A stretch of DNA of 64,000 nt from the NCBI RefSeq assembly GCF_002575655.3, contig NC_053037.3, forward strand, positions 248,405,135-248,469,134. Direction: 5' to 3'. Below, one piece after another: positions 10,753 through 23,376 of the stretch (within the stretch, counting starts at the first letter, position 1; every line of letters starts with the position of its first letter). A program made the translations under genes and the position numbers. Below the pieces are notes generated by a model that was given only the letters and a program-made list of their open reading frames with translations, searched no databases and was not told the DNA's origin. Source of the DNA: Aegilops tauschii subsp. strangulata. Its lineage: Eukaryota; Streptophyta; Magnoliopsida; Poales; Poaceae.

Positions 10753-11398
10753 ATGGCAGCCATTGCTGCCGACTGGCTGGCCGGCAGGACGCCGGAGGAC
10801 GACGACGTCCCAATGGAGAACGTGGTAGTCGATGATCCGGCGCCAACCCCCTCCTCCGCGCCATCCTCGCCGGTGCATTGCACCATGACCATCGGTGAGG
10901 CCCGTGCCCAATACATGGACACGGTGAGGCAGAAGCGTGACGAGCAGTTCCGAGAGGCACAGGCCGACGCCGCCTACAATCACCATCTCCTCCAGGAGCA
11001 CCTGCAGGCAGAGGAGCAGATCGCCGCGGAGCAGGCAGAGCAGGAGGCGCTGCTCGAGTCGTACCGCTCCGCCTACAAGAGCTGCCTCGCGCGCTGGCGA
11101 TACCGCATGCGGGTGGTGGAGGTTGCGGCCACCTACAAAGAGGACAATGAAGCGGGCGAGGCGCTGTTTGGTGAGACCGACGATGAGGCGGAGGACAATG
11201 CCGGCTCCGTCGAGGCCCCGCCCCACCGGCACCGAGGCAGAGGACTTCGCTGGCTTCGGCGAGGCCCTGCTCCACCGAGGCCCCGCCCCGCCAACAACGA
11301 GGCAGAGGACATCGCCGGCTTCGCCGAGGCCCCGCCCCGCCGGCACCGGGGCGGAGGACTTCGCCGGCTTCGGCCAGGCCCTGCTCCGCCGAGGCCCC
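10753..11398 (+). CDS. Host-like gene of unknown function, part 1 of 3
   Basis: Not recognised. Codons 1-215 of a predicted 254-residue protein. N-terminus MAAIAADWLAG, an acidic/proline-rich linker (about residues 16-43), then a charged helical region rich in Gln, Glu and Ala (about 45-115; QKRDEQFREAQ, EEQIAAEQAEQEALLE) likely to form a coiled coil, a basic patch (LARWRYRMRVVE), and from about residue 146 a 38-residue repeat beginning EAED.AGS. The DNA of that repeat is a minisatellite of alternating 49- and 65-bp units (sum 114 bp, so phase is kept). A TATA box lies upstream. The frame is cut at 11398 by a gypsy element with a GCCCC target duplication and continues at 31039 and 56829. Codon use is strongly GC3-rich, like grass genes and unlike the flanking transposons. 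Confidence 0.6.
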
Positions 11399-11880
11399 TG
11401 AGGGAGTCCTGGACTAAGGGGTCCTCGGGCGTCCGGCCTGTTAGCCATGGGCCGGACTGATGGGCTGTGAAGATACGAAGATCGAAGACTGTACCCGTGT
11501 CCGGATGGGACTCTCCTTGGCGTGGAAGGCAAGCTTGGTGGGCGAATATGAAGATTCTTTTCCTTTGTAACCGACCCTGTGTAACCCTAGATCCTCCCGG
11601 TGTCTATATAAACCGGAGGACTTATTCCGGAAAAGACAAATACTCACTACCATAGACATACAGGCTAGACTTCTAGGGTTTAGCCATTACAATCTCGTGG
11701 TAGATCAACTCTTGTAATACTCATATTCATCAAGATCAATCAAGCAGGAAGTAGGGTATTACCTCCATAGAGAGGGCCCGAACCTGGGTAAACATCGTGT
11801 CCCCTGTCTCCTGTTACCAACGACCTTAGACGCACAGTTCGGGACCCCCTACCCGAGATCCGCCGGTTTTGACACCGACA
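11399..11880 (+). repeat. 5' LTR of Fatima-like element
   Basis: 482 bp, TG...CA ends. TATA box TATATAAA at 11605-11612. Its partner at 30552-31033 has the same length. The sequence just after the end (TTGGTGCTTTCATTGAGAG) is where the primer-binding site should be; I cannot assign it to a tRNA with confidence. Confidence 0.93.
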
Positions 11881-11906
11881 TTGGTGCTTTCATTGAGAGT
11901 TCCACT

Positions 11907-14148
11907 GTGCCGTCCCCAAAAAGTTTGATGGCCCCTTCAATCGTCAACAACAATGCTGTCCAAGGAGAAACCTTCCTCCCCGGACAGATCTTCGTGTTCG
12001 GCGGCTTCGCACTGCGGGCCAACTCGCTTGGCCACCTGGAGCAGATCGACAGCTACGCCCCTGGCCATCAGGTCAGATTCGGGAGCTTGAATTACGTCGC
12101 GGACATCCATGGAGATTTGATATTCGCCGGATTTGAGACCACGGCGACCGCTCCCGGCCACCTTGACGAACATGACCTAAATCTGTCGTCAGACCGCATC
12201 CAGGAGATAGCTCCTATGACCACTCCGGCCTTAGATCCAGAGCACACTGCGGCATCCAAGGATTGGAGGCTCAACCCCACCACGGAAGCCACAGATTCTC
12301 CGGCTTTGGAGCCGCACATGGACTTAACCTCACGCAATACCCGTGTCACCAGAGCTCCGGCCTCTTCTCTGGGTATAAGTTCCAAACCAGGTGAGTCCGC
12401 GGATATCGAACTTTATCGCTTACCGATCTTCGAGTTTAGTGCCGCAGACATCTTCCGGCACTCGCCCCTGGGCGATGTGCTGAACTCATTAAAAAACTTG
12501 TCCTGGGCGGAGGACTCACAACCAAACTATGTATGGTTCGAGCTAGGGGCTGATGATGGGGAATTTCGTTTCCCACACGCCACCCACTCCATAGCCACTG
12601 TCGATGACTTAACCGACATGCTTGATTACGGCTCCGAAGACACCGTTAGCACAGACGACGATGTCGACGAGGAGTAGGGCCAGAACCCGCCATTTATTGG
12701 GCGATGGACGGCCACTTCTTCCTACGATGTATACATGGTGGATACGCCTAAAGAAATTAATAACAATGACAAAGAGGATCCAGTTGAGGACAAACCTCCT
12801 GAGACAAAGCCCAGTTGCCGGCGTCTGCCGCTCTAAGTCACGTCATACAAAAGACAACAACACGGGCACCGGAGAAAACAATACTCTGGACGATGCCGAA
12901 GACAATGAAGACCCTGTCGGAGCAACCTCCGAACAGGATGAACAGGCCATACACGAAGACTCGGAGGACAGTAACTATCTTCCGCTCTCCGAGGAAGAGG
13001 AGAGCCTCGGCAACGAGGAGTTCATTGTGCCTGAAGAACCTATCGAGCAGGAGCACTTCAAACGCCGGCTCATAGCCACTGCAAGAAGCCTGAAAAAGAA
13101 GCAGTTGCAGCTTCAAGCGGACCAAGATCTGCTCAAAGATAGATGGACCGAAGTCCTGGCCGCCGAAGAATACGGCCTTAGTGGCCCAGCCAAAAGCTAC
13201 CCGAAGCATAGATTGCTACCTCAGCTCGATGACGAGGCGCTGGAGCCCGTACCATCATTGCACAATGCGGCAGGCCGATCACAACTTGGGCCGGATAAAG
13301 CGGCAACTCAAGATGAACACCAGATCGCCCCGTCTCGCCGTAAACGCAAGAATAAAATAGCTCGGGGTTGTACATACGACCTTCGATAGGACTTGGACAG
13401 TAGAGCAGGACACGCAAGATCGATCTACGGATCGCGAGGATGTGCCTCGACACGCGATGACAACTACCTATTCGGACGTGAAAAACCTAGCCATGTCCGG
13501 GCCGAAAACCACAAGTGGACTCCATCGGAGGTACGTCGCGGTGTGGCCCAACATAGAGGCACCGCACACCCTCTTTGCTTCACAGACGAAGTAATGGAGC
13601 ATGAATTCCCAGACGGGTTCAAACCGATGAATATCGAATCATATGACGGAACAATGGATCCCGCAGTATGGATTGAGGATTTCCTCCTCCATATCCACAT
13701 GGCCCGTGGAGATGACCTTCATGCCATCAAATACCTGCCACTAAAACTCAAAGGACTAGCTCGGTACTGGTTAAACAGTCTGCCGGAAAATTCTATTAGC
13801 AGCTGGGAAGATTTGGAAAACGCCTTTCGCGACAACTTCCAAGGAACATATGTCCGGCCACCGGATGCCGATGACATAAGTCACATTGTCCAGCAGCACG
13901 GAGAGTCAGCTAGGAAGCTCTGGACTAGGTTCTTAGTTAAAAAGAACCAAATCGTCGACTGTCCGGACGCGGAAGCCCTCGCGGCCTTCAAACACAGCGT
14001 CCGGGATGAATGGCTGGCACGCCACCTCAGCCAAGAAGGACCTAAATCCATGACAGCCCTTACCGCTCTAATGACCCGCTTTTGCGCGGGAGAAGACAGC
14101 TGGCTCGCTCATAGAAGCGACAGCGCCGGCGACTCGGGCACCTCTGAA
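11907..14148 (+). pseudogene. Gag of Fatima-like element, broken
   Basis: Three successive frames: 11907-12677, 12622-13389 and 13393-14148. The first ends in a TAG at 12675-12677, the second is in another phase and runs into a TAG at 13387-13389, and the third continues in the same phase as the second. The middle part is acidic (EDSEDSNYLPLSEEEESL) with a basic helix (RSLKKKQLQLQADQ). The third shows the retrotransposon gag signature around LKGLARYWLNSLPENSI, SSWEDLENAFRDNFQGTY and LWTRFLVKKNQI. This protein would form the capsid-like particle. It is cut at about 14148 by the Sabrina-like element, so the nucleic-acid-binding end is missing. Confidence 0.82.
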
Positions 14149-14354
14149 ATCTATGGATCCTCATCCGCTTTTGCGTGGGAGAATAGTTGTGTATTTATTG
14201 CTAAACAGAGAACCTAAGATCTATGGATCCTCATCCGCTTGCCAATCTTTTTAAGAGATCCAATTATGATGAACCAATTCCTAGTGATTTGGGTGCACTA
14301 GATTATCTTTATAAGGTTTTGCTTTAAATCCGTGAATCTGAAAATTGTGATGAA

Positions 14355-15063
14355 GTGCTTTATGAAGTGATTCACGGTAGATCTTTGAATAAAAAGCATG
14401 ATTGCAATGGTGTTATTATAAATTCTATTAATGTCAATTGTGTTAATGATATGCAAAACCCTAAGCTTGGGGATGCTAGTTTTGCTATGACTACTATTTG
14501 TTGCAATGATCATGATTGGGGTGATTCTTCTTTTGATCTTGAAAATTTATTTAAGCCCCATGATGAATATGAGATTGATAATAGTGTTTGCAATATTATT
14601 GAAAGTGGGTTTGGAAGAGTGTCAACTTTAGATCCCATATATTTGGAGAATGTTCAATCTTATGAAATTTTTGATAAAAGTTGGTTTGGAGAGGTCATGA
14701 CTTTAACTAATGTTAATCCCACTATTTTGGAAGAGTGTCAACTTCGCATGCATGTGGATCGTGTTGAATATGTTATGTGATAGCTATTTTGTTGAATTTG
14801 CTTATGATCCTACATGTAATTATTATGAGAGAGGAAAATATGGTTGTAGAAATTTTCATGTTACTAAATTACCTCTCATTATGTTGAGATTGCTATTGTT
14901 TCTTTCCGCCTCCTTGCATATGCTAGATTTTGCTTGCCTTGATAATTTGTTTGCCTATAAGATGCCTATGCATAGGAATTATGTTAGACTTAGATGTGTC
15001 TGTCACGTGTTTATGATGCTCTCTTTGCGCTTCAATTCTTGTCTTTCATGTGAGCATCATTAA
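14355..15063 (+). pseudogene. Sabrina-like internal ORF remnant
   Basis: A frame from 14355 to 14780 and a shifted one from 14710 to 15063 together give a hydrophilic protein of unknown domain with the recurrent PKLGDA motif. The section CDSYFVEFAYDPTCNYYE followed by CRNFHVTKLPL is also recognisable in the reverse-oriented nested element (21877-22104), so it derives from a protein once encoded by this family. No known catalytic domain is visible; the family is thought to be non-autonomous. The frameshift near 14770 makes this copy a pseudogene. Confidence 0.55.
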
Positions 15064-17799
15064 AATTATCTATGCCTAGCTAAAAGGCTTTAAAGAAAAG
15101 CGCTTGTTGGGAGACAACCCAATATTTTACTTGCTATTGAGGAATAAATCTTTGATCTAGCCTCTGGTTAGATTTGTTTTTGTGTTTTAATTAGTGTTTG
15201 TGCCAAGTGAAACCTATAGGATCTTCTTGGATGATAGTTATTTGATCTTGCTGAAAATTCCAGAAACTTTCTGTTCACGAAAACAATTGTTAAAAATCAC
15301 CAGAACGTGATAAAATACTGATTCAAATTGCATTAGATCAATAAAAAAATTATCTAGGTTGTCCTATTTTGGTAGATTTTTCTCAGCTCTAGAAGTTTGC
15401 GTTAGTTACAGATTACTACAGACTGTTCTGTTTTTGACAGATTCTGTTTTTCGTGTGTTGTTTGCTTATTTTGATGAGTCTATGGTTAGTAAAATAGTTT
15501 ATAAACCATAGAGAAGTTGGAATACAGTAGGTTTAACACCAATATAAATAAAGAATGAGTTTCAATACAGTACCTTGAAGTGGTGTTTTCTTTTCTTTCG
15601 CTAACGGAGCTCATGAGATTTTCTGTTGAGTTTTGTGTTGTGAAGTTTTCAAGTTTTGGGTAAGGATTTGATGGATTATGGAACAAGGAGTGGCAAGAGC
15701 CTAAGCTTGGGGATGCCCAAGGCACCCCAAGGTAAATCCAAGGACACCAAAAAGCCAAAGCTTGGGGATGCCCCGGAAGGCATCCCCTCTTTCGTCTTCG
15801 TCTATCAGTAACTTTACTTGGAGCTATATTTTTATTCACCACATGAATGTGTTTTTCTTGGAGCGTCTTGTATGATTTGAGTATTTCCTTTTAGTTTACC
15901 ACAATCATCCTTGTTGTACACACCTTTTGAGAGACACACACATGATTCAGAATTTATTAGATTACTCTATGTGCTTCACTTATATCTTTTGAGCTATATA
16001 GTTTTTGCTCTAGTGCTTCACTTATATCTTTTAGAGAACGGTGGTGGTTTTGTTTTATATAAACTATTGTTCTCTCATGCTTCACTTTTATTATTTTGAG
16101 AGTCCTACAAAACAGCATGGTAATTTGCTTAAATTGTGAAACTAGTCCTAATATGTTAGGCATCCAAAGTTAGTAAGAACTTTCTTATAGATGCGTTGAA
16201 TACTAAGAGAAGTTTGATACTTGATAATTGTTTTGAGATATGAAGATAGTGATATTAGAGTCATGCTAGTCGAGTAGTTGTGAATTTGAGAAATACTTGT
16301 TCTAAAGTTTGTGATTCCCGTAGCATGCACGTATGGTGAACCGTTATGTGATGAAGTCGGAGCATGATTTATTTATTGATTGTCTTCCTTATGAGTGGCG
16401 GTCGGGGACGAGCGATGGTCTTTTCCTACCAATCTATCCCCCTAGGAGCATGCGCGTAGTACTTTGTTTCGATAACTAATAGATTTTTGCAATAAGTATG
16501 TGAGTTCTTTATGACTAATGTTGAGTCCATGGATTATACGCACTCTCTCCCTTCCACCATTGCTAGCCTCTCTAGTATCGCGCAACTTTCGCCGGTACCA
16601 TACACCCACCATTACCTTCCTCAAAAGAGCCACCATTCCAAGATATATTTCCATGCAACTTACCACCGTTCCGTTTACTATGACATGTTCCATTATTGTC
16701 ATATTGCTTTGCACGATCATGTAGTGGACATCGTATTTGTGGCAAAGCCACCGTTCATAATTTTTATACATGTCACTCTTGATTCATTGCATATCCCGGT
16801 ACTCCGCCAGAGGCATTCACATAGAGTCATATTTTGTTCTAAGTATCGAGTTGTAATTCTTGAGTTGTAAGTAAATAAAAGTGTGATGATCATCATTATT
16901 AGAGCATTGTCCCATGTGAGGAAAGGATGACGGAGACTATGATTCCCCCATAAGTCAGGATGAGACTCCGGACGAACAATAAAAAAAGAGGCCATAAAAA
17001 AGAGAGAAAAGAGAGAAGGGACAATGTTACTATCCTTTTACCACACTTGTGCTTCAAAGTAGCACCATGATCTTCATGATAGAGAGTCTCCTATGTTGTC
17101 ATTTTCATATACTAGTGGGAATTTTACATTATAGAACTTGGCTTGTATATTCCAATGATGGGCTTTCTCAAAATGCCCTAGGTCTTCGTGAGCAAGCGAG
17201 TTGGATGCACACCCACTTAGTTTCTTTTGTTGAGCTTTCATACACTTATAGCTCTAGTGCATCCATTGCATGGCAATCCCTACTCACTCACATTGATATC
17301 TATTGATGGGCATCTCCATAGCCGTTGATACGCCTAGTTGATGTGAGACTATCTTCTCCTTTTTGTCTTCTCCACAACCACCATTCTATTCCACATATAG
17401 TGCTATGTCCATGGCTCACGCTCATGTATTGCGTGAAGATTTAAAAAGTTTGAGAACATCAAAAGTATGAAACAATTGCTTGGCTTGTCATCGGGGTTGT
17501 GCATGATTAAATACTTTGTGTGATGAAGATAGAGCATCGCCAGACTATATGATTTTGTAGGGATAACTTTCTTTGGAAATGTTATTTTGAGAAGACATGA
17601 TTGCTTTGTTAGTATGCTTTAAGTATTATTATTTTTATGTTAATATTAAACTTTTATCTTGAATCTTTCGGATCTGAATATTCGTACCACAAATAAGAGA
17701 ATTACATTGAAAATTATGCTAAGTAGCATTCCACATCAAAAGTTCTGTTTTTATCATTTACCTACTCGAGGACGAGCAGGAATTAAGCTTGGGGATGCT
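15064..17799 (+). other. Sabrina-like internal non-coding region
   Basis: About 2.7 kb without a supported gene. It contains short repeats typical of the family, AAGCTTGGGGATGCC near 15700 and 15755, and ends in the polypurine tract before the LTR at 17800. The many short frames lack any domain. Confidence 0.6.
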
Positions 17800-17848
17800 T
17801 GATACGTCTCCAACGTATCTATAATTTTTGATCGTTCCATGCTGTATT
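17800..17848 (+). repeat. Sabrina-like 3' LTR, left fragment
   Basis: First 49 bp of the LTR (TGATACGTCTCCAACG...), ending with GTATT at the insertion point of the nested element. Confidence 0.82.
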
Positions 17849-19391
17849 TGATAATCCCCAAGTGCAGGGAATCATCGTAACAATTTCCAAAGGTGGAAGT
17901 GATAAGTATGGAGTGTCGAACCCACAAGGAGCTAAAGGTAAGATCAATATTCTCTCAAGTCCTATCTGCCACTGGTACAACTTTACGTGCACCGAACGTT
18001 TGCTTCCAACTAGAAACGAGAAATAAGACTACGTTGTGGGTATGAAGAGGATAACTTTGCATGATATCAGAGAGCTAAAATATAAAAGTAGGTGATGTTA
18101 TCATAAATTTAGAATATATTACTAAATATTATAAATAGCGAGTGTGGAATAATGATGGATCGGTGTGCGGAATTGTCCTAGGCAATTGTTAACAAGACCG
18201 ATAGTCGTCATTGCAATTTCATATGAGGGAGAGGCATAGGCTAACATACTTTCTCTACTTGGATCATATGCACTTATGATTGGAACTCTAGCAAGCATCC
18301 GCAACTACTAAAGATCATTAAGGTAAAACCCAACCATAGCATTAAAGCATCAAGTCCTCTTTATTCCCATACGCAACAACCCCCTTACTCGGGTTTGTGT
18401 TTCAGTCACTCACCAACCCACTATAAGCGAATCATGAACGTATTGGAACACCCTACAGCGGGAATCCCTCACGCTTGCGCGACACGGAGGGCACCATAGG
18501 ACAACACCAAAATAAAACATACAACTCGTACCAATCTAGATCATCAATCAACCCAAAGACATAGGATATCTACTCAAAACATCATAGGATGGCAACACAT
18601 CATTGGATCATAATATGTGGCATAAAGCACCATGTTCAAGTAGGGATTACAGCGGGGTGCGGGAGAGTGGACCGCGTAAAAGAGATGAGGATGGTGATGG
18701 TGATGTTGATGAAGACGATCACCGCGGCGATGATTCCCCTCTCGATGGCACTCCGGTGCCACCAAGAGAGAGGAGGAGAGGTTCTCCCCTTTGTGCTTCC
18801 TCCTCCATAGCCTCCCCCCTAGATGGGGAAAGGTTCTCCCTCTGATCCTTGGCCTTCATGGCGATGATGGCCCCTCCGGGATACTCCTCCATGGCCACCG
18901 GTGATGATGGCCCCCTCCGGCAGGGTGCCAGAGAGGGCCTAGATTGATTTCTCGTGGCTACAGAGGCTTGCGGCGGCGAAACTTCCGATCTAGGTTATTT
19001 TCTGGGGGTTTTTGTATTTATAAGAATTTTTGGCGTTGGTTTCATGTGTCCGAGTCATCCACGAGGCAGGGGCCCGTGCCTAAGGGGGTGGGCGCGCGCC
19101 CCAGCCTCGTGGACAGCCTGTGACTCTTCTGGCCCAACTCTTTTGCTCCAGGGGCTTCTTTTGGTCCATAAAAAATCAACAAAATTTGGCACGTCAATTG
19201 GACTCCGTTTGGTATTCCTTTTCTGTAAAACTCAAAAACAAGGAAAAATAGAAACTGGCACTGGGCTCTAGGTTAATAGGTTAGTCCCAAAAATCATATA
19301 AAATAGCATATAAATGCATATAAAACATCTAAGATGGATAATATAATAGCATGAATACTTCATAAATTATAGATACATTGGAGACGTATCA
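17849..19391 (-). repeat. 3' LTR of nested Sabrina-like element
   Basis: 1543 bp, same ends as its partner. Preceded on the minus strand by the purine-rich GGGAATTAAGCTTGGGGATGC-type tract at 19392-19412. Confidence 0.9.
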
Positions 19392-19412
19392 GCATCCCCA
19401 AGCTTAATTCCC

Positions 19413-22400
19413 GCTCGTCCTCGAGTAGGTAAATGATAAAAGAAATAATTTATGAAGTGTGAATGCTAGCAGGTGCACAAGTTTGATCAATGATAATTTC
19501 AATCACCTTTTCTAGCATCATTAGATGTCATAACAGTAGCTCATCTCATAAAACTTTTCATGATCAAGTAACAAGCTATTCACATGTTAATGTATAGATC
19601 ATAAACTCTCTTGAAAACTAACAAACAATATTCTCAGTCATCAAACAATTGCAATTCATCTTATTTTTAGGAAGGGTCTATGTCAGAGCTTTGATTCAGC
19701 AAACTCCACATACTCAACTATCATTTAATCTTTCACAATTGCTAACACTCACGTGATATTTATGGGTTCAAAGTTTTAATCGGACACAGAGAAAGATAGG
19801 GGCTTATAGTTTTGCCTCCCAACCTTTTACCTCAAGGGTAATGTCAACAATAATAACTCATGGAAACCTACATCCAAGTGGATATATATATATATATATC
19901 CGGATCACTCCAACACAAAGTGCTTGCCAAAGGAAAAAGTGTAAAAAGAAAAGGTGATGATCACCATGACTCTTGTATAAGGGTAGAAGGTAAAAGTAAA
20001 AGATAGGCCCTTCGCAGAGGGAAGCAGAGGTTGTCATGCGCTTTTATTATTGGATGCACAAAATCTTAATGCAAAAGAACGTCACTTTATATTGCCCCTT
20101 GTGATAAAGACCTTTATTATGCAGTCCGTCGCTTTTATTTCTTCCCTATCACAAGTTCGTATAAAGCTTATTTTCGTCGCACTAATAGATCATACATATT
20201 TAAGGAGCAATTTTTATTGCATGCACCGATGACAACTTACTTGAAGTATCTTACTCAATCCTTAGGTAGGTATGGTGGACTCTCATGGAAAAACTAGTTT
20301 AAGGGATGTTTGGAAGCACAAGTAGTATTTCTACTTGGTGCAAAGAATTTGGCTAGCATGAGAGGGAAAGGCAAGCCCAACATGTTGGATGATCCAAGAC
20401 AATATAACGTTTCGGATATAGGAAAACATAACCCATTAAGTTGTCTTCCTTGTCCAACATCAACCTTTTAGCATGTCATATTTTAATGAGTACTCACAAT
20501 TACAAAAGATGTCCAAGATAGTATATTTATATGTGAAATCTCTCTTCCTTCAATATTCTTTCATGAATTGTTCAAGTGACCAATTCTGTGTTTGCTAACT
20601 TTCAATAAGTTTACTACCTATACTTATTCTGTGTGAAGTCATTACTCCCCATGGTATAAGCATATGAAACATATATAAATTCAGATTTATGATATTCAAT
20701 TCTTTCAACCATTTACTCACAGGATATATGTGAAGCACGTGAGTAAATGACAAACTACTCCAAAAAGATATAAGTGAAGAACACTGAGTAGTCAAATAAT
20801 TAACTAGCCATGGGAGGATTCTTTTTCATTCAAGATTTCAGATCCAATGATTTTATTTAAACAACAAGTAAAATTGAAAATACGCTCCAAGCAAAACTCA
20901 TATCATGTGATGAATAAAAATATAGCTCCGAGTAAGGTATACTGGTAGTTTTGAAGACGAAAGAGGGGATGCCTTCCGGGGCATCCCCAAGCTTAGGCGC
21001 TTGAGTCTTATTTGAATATTACCTTGGGGTGCCTTGGGAATCCCCAAGCTTAGTGTCTTTCCACTCCTTATTCTCCTCATATCGATATCTCACCCAAAGC
21101 TTGAAAACTTCAATCACACAAAACTTAACGGAACTTCGTGAGATAGGTTAATATGCTAAAGAGTAAACCATTCACTTTGTTACTGTCAAAGAAAAGGTTC
21201 ATAATTGTTCTCCCACAATGCCTACTGTACCATATCATTTCTACAATTTATATTGAGAAATATCAGCCATAGAAACTAGAAAACAAGCAAACTATGCGAT
21301 GAAAACAGAATCTGTCAGAAACAGAACAGTCTGTAATGATGTGAACCGAAACCATACTTCTGCTACTCCAAAAATTATGAAATAAATTGGTGGACGTGAG
21401 GAATTTGGCTATTAATCTTCTTCAAAAAGAATCAACTCAAAATCACTCTTCTTTAAAAAATGACAGCTAACCTCGTGAGCGCAAAGTTTCTGTTTTTTTA
21501 CAGCAAGATCACATTAACTTTCACCCAAGTCTTCCCAAAGGTCTTACTTGGCACTTTATTGAAACAAATGCTATAAAACATGATTACTACAGTAGCTTAA
21601 TGATGTAAACACACAAAAACAGTAAGGGTAAATATTTGGTTGTCTCCGAACAAGCGCTTTTCTTTAATGCCTTTTAGCTTGGCATGATGATTTCAATGAT
21701 GCTCACATAAAAGATAAGAATTGAAACATAAAGAGAGCATCATGAAGAATATGACTAGCACATTTAAATCTAACCCACTTCTTATGCCTAGGGATTTTGT
21801 GAGCACATAATTTATAGGAACAAGAATTAACTAGCATAGGAAGGCAAAACAAGTATAACTTCAAAACTTTAAGCACCTAGAGAGGAAGCTTGATATTATT
21901 GCAACTCCTACAAGTATGTATTCCTCCCTCATAATAATTTTTAGTAGCATCATGAATTGGTTCAACAATATAACCATCACATAAAGCATTCTTTTCATGA
22001 TCTACAAGCATAGAAATTTTACTACTCTCCACATGAGCAAAATTCTTCTCATTCGGAATAGTGGGATCACTAATTCCTAAAGTTTGACACTCTTCCAAAT
22101 CCACTTCAGATGATAGTATTATTCATACTCCAAAAGATATAAGTTAATTTCATGGAGCATTCTACAATTAATATAGACTAACCAATATCCAAGCTCAAAA
22201 TATGTAAGTGAAGCACACGAAGCATTCTATAAAACCATACTCAAAAGATTTAAGTGAAGCACAAAGAGCAATTCTATAAGATCATACTTGAAAGATATAA
22301 GTGAAGCACATGAAGTATTCTATAAATCAATGAAGGGCTAAATCATGCTAGAATGGTTTTTAAAGGAAAAAACAAAAACACAAAGGACACAAATCATGTG

Positions 22401-23348
22401 AACAAAACAAAAACCGAGGTATACCGATATTTGTTGAAGAAGAAATATGGGATGCCAACCGGGGCATCCCCAAGCTTAGATGCTCGAGTATCCTTTGAAA
22501 TATTTACTTGGGGTGCCTTGGGCATCCCCAAGCTTGGACTCTTGCCTCTCTTTATTCTTCTCATATTGATAGCTCCTCGATCTTCGAACACTTCATCCAC
22601 ACAAAACTTTAACAAAAACTTTGTGAGATCCGTTAGTGTAATAAAGCAAACTACTACTTTAAGGTACTGTAATGAACTCATTATTTATTTATATTGGTGT
22701 TAAACCTACTGTATTCCAACTTCTCTATGGTTCATACCCTCTGATACTAGCCATAGATTCATCAAAATAAGCAAACAACACGCGAAAAACAGAATTTGTC
22801 AAAAACAGGACAGTCTGTAGTAATCTGGAAGTTTAGTAAACTTCTGTAACTCCAAAAATTATGAAATAAATTTGACAATTTGTACAGAAGTAATGTGCAA
22901 AAAGTTTCAGACCCATTTGACCTTCCAGCAAAAAATGTAAAATCACGCGCTACAGCCAAAGTTTCTGTTTTTGTTCTGCACATAGTAAACAAGCAATCTA
23001 ATCATCCTAAAACCAAAGCTTGGCACATTATTTTTATAATACAATGGATATACACAAGGGGATAATTATTTACAGAGAAACTTCCATGAAAAATTCTACA
23101 TTGTTTCCGGGAGCATGAACACAAGTGCTCAAGGTCGACCCTCACTTCTTCAATGCATAACTTTCCAAGCACTTCTCTTTTTGAAAAACTTTTTAGGCAT
23201 GAAAGGCAAGTAAATTTTTTGTATTTTCGTTCTTTAAATTTGTTTTATGTTTCTCCCACAACTAAATAGAAACAAGAAGGTAAAACAAAATCTACTTAGT
23301 GAAGAAAGCAAACAAGCACACACAAGAATATCAACCCCACGCTATTGC
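19413..23348 (-). other. Internal region of nested Sabrina-like element
   Basis: About 3.9 kb. Apart from the remnant at 21877-22104 I see no gene. Features are a TA microsatellite near 19880-19900, GGGCATCCCCAAGCTT repeats near 20980, 21040, 22460 and 22520, and AAGATATAAGTGAAGCAC-type repeats near 20765 and at 22240-22310. Confidence 0.6.
21877..22104 (-). pseudogene. Sabrina-like ORF remnant in nested element
   Basis: 75 codons. Its end, CDGYIVEPIHDATKNYYEG followed by CRSCNNIKLPL, corresponds to CDSYFVEFAYDPTCNYYE and KLPL in the host Sabrina-like element at about 14780-14875. The rest of the protein is not recoverable as one frame. No known domain. Confidence 0.5.
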
Positions 23349-23366
23349 TCCCCGGCAACGGCGCCA
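23349..23366 (-). promoter_or_regulatory. Primer-binding site matching tRNA-Asp
   Basis: The plus strand reads TCCCCGGCAACGGCGCCA, identical to the 3' end of plant tRNA-Asp as I recall it, so the minus strand is complementary to that tRNA. It lies 10 bp inside the 5' LTR, the expected place for priming first-strand synthesis. Confidence 0.8.
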
Positions 23367-23376
23367 GAAAAGAGCT

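Noticed and set aside
10550..11532. Long minus-strand frames opposite the host-like gene
   Set aside because: They lie antisense to a GC-rich coding minisatellite and run into the LTR at 11399, so they are frame shadows.
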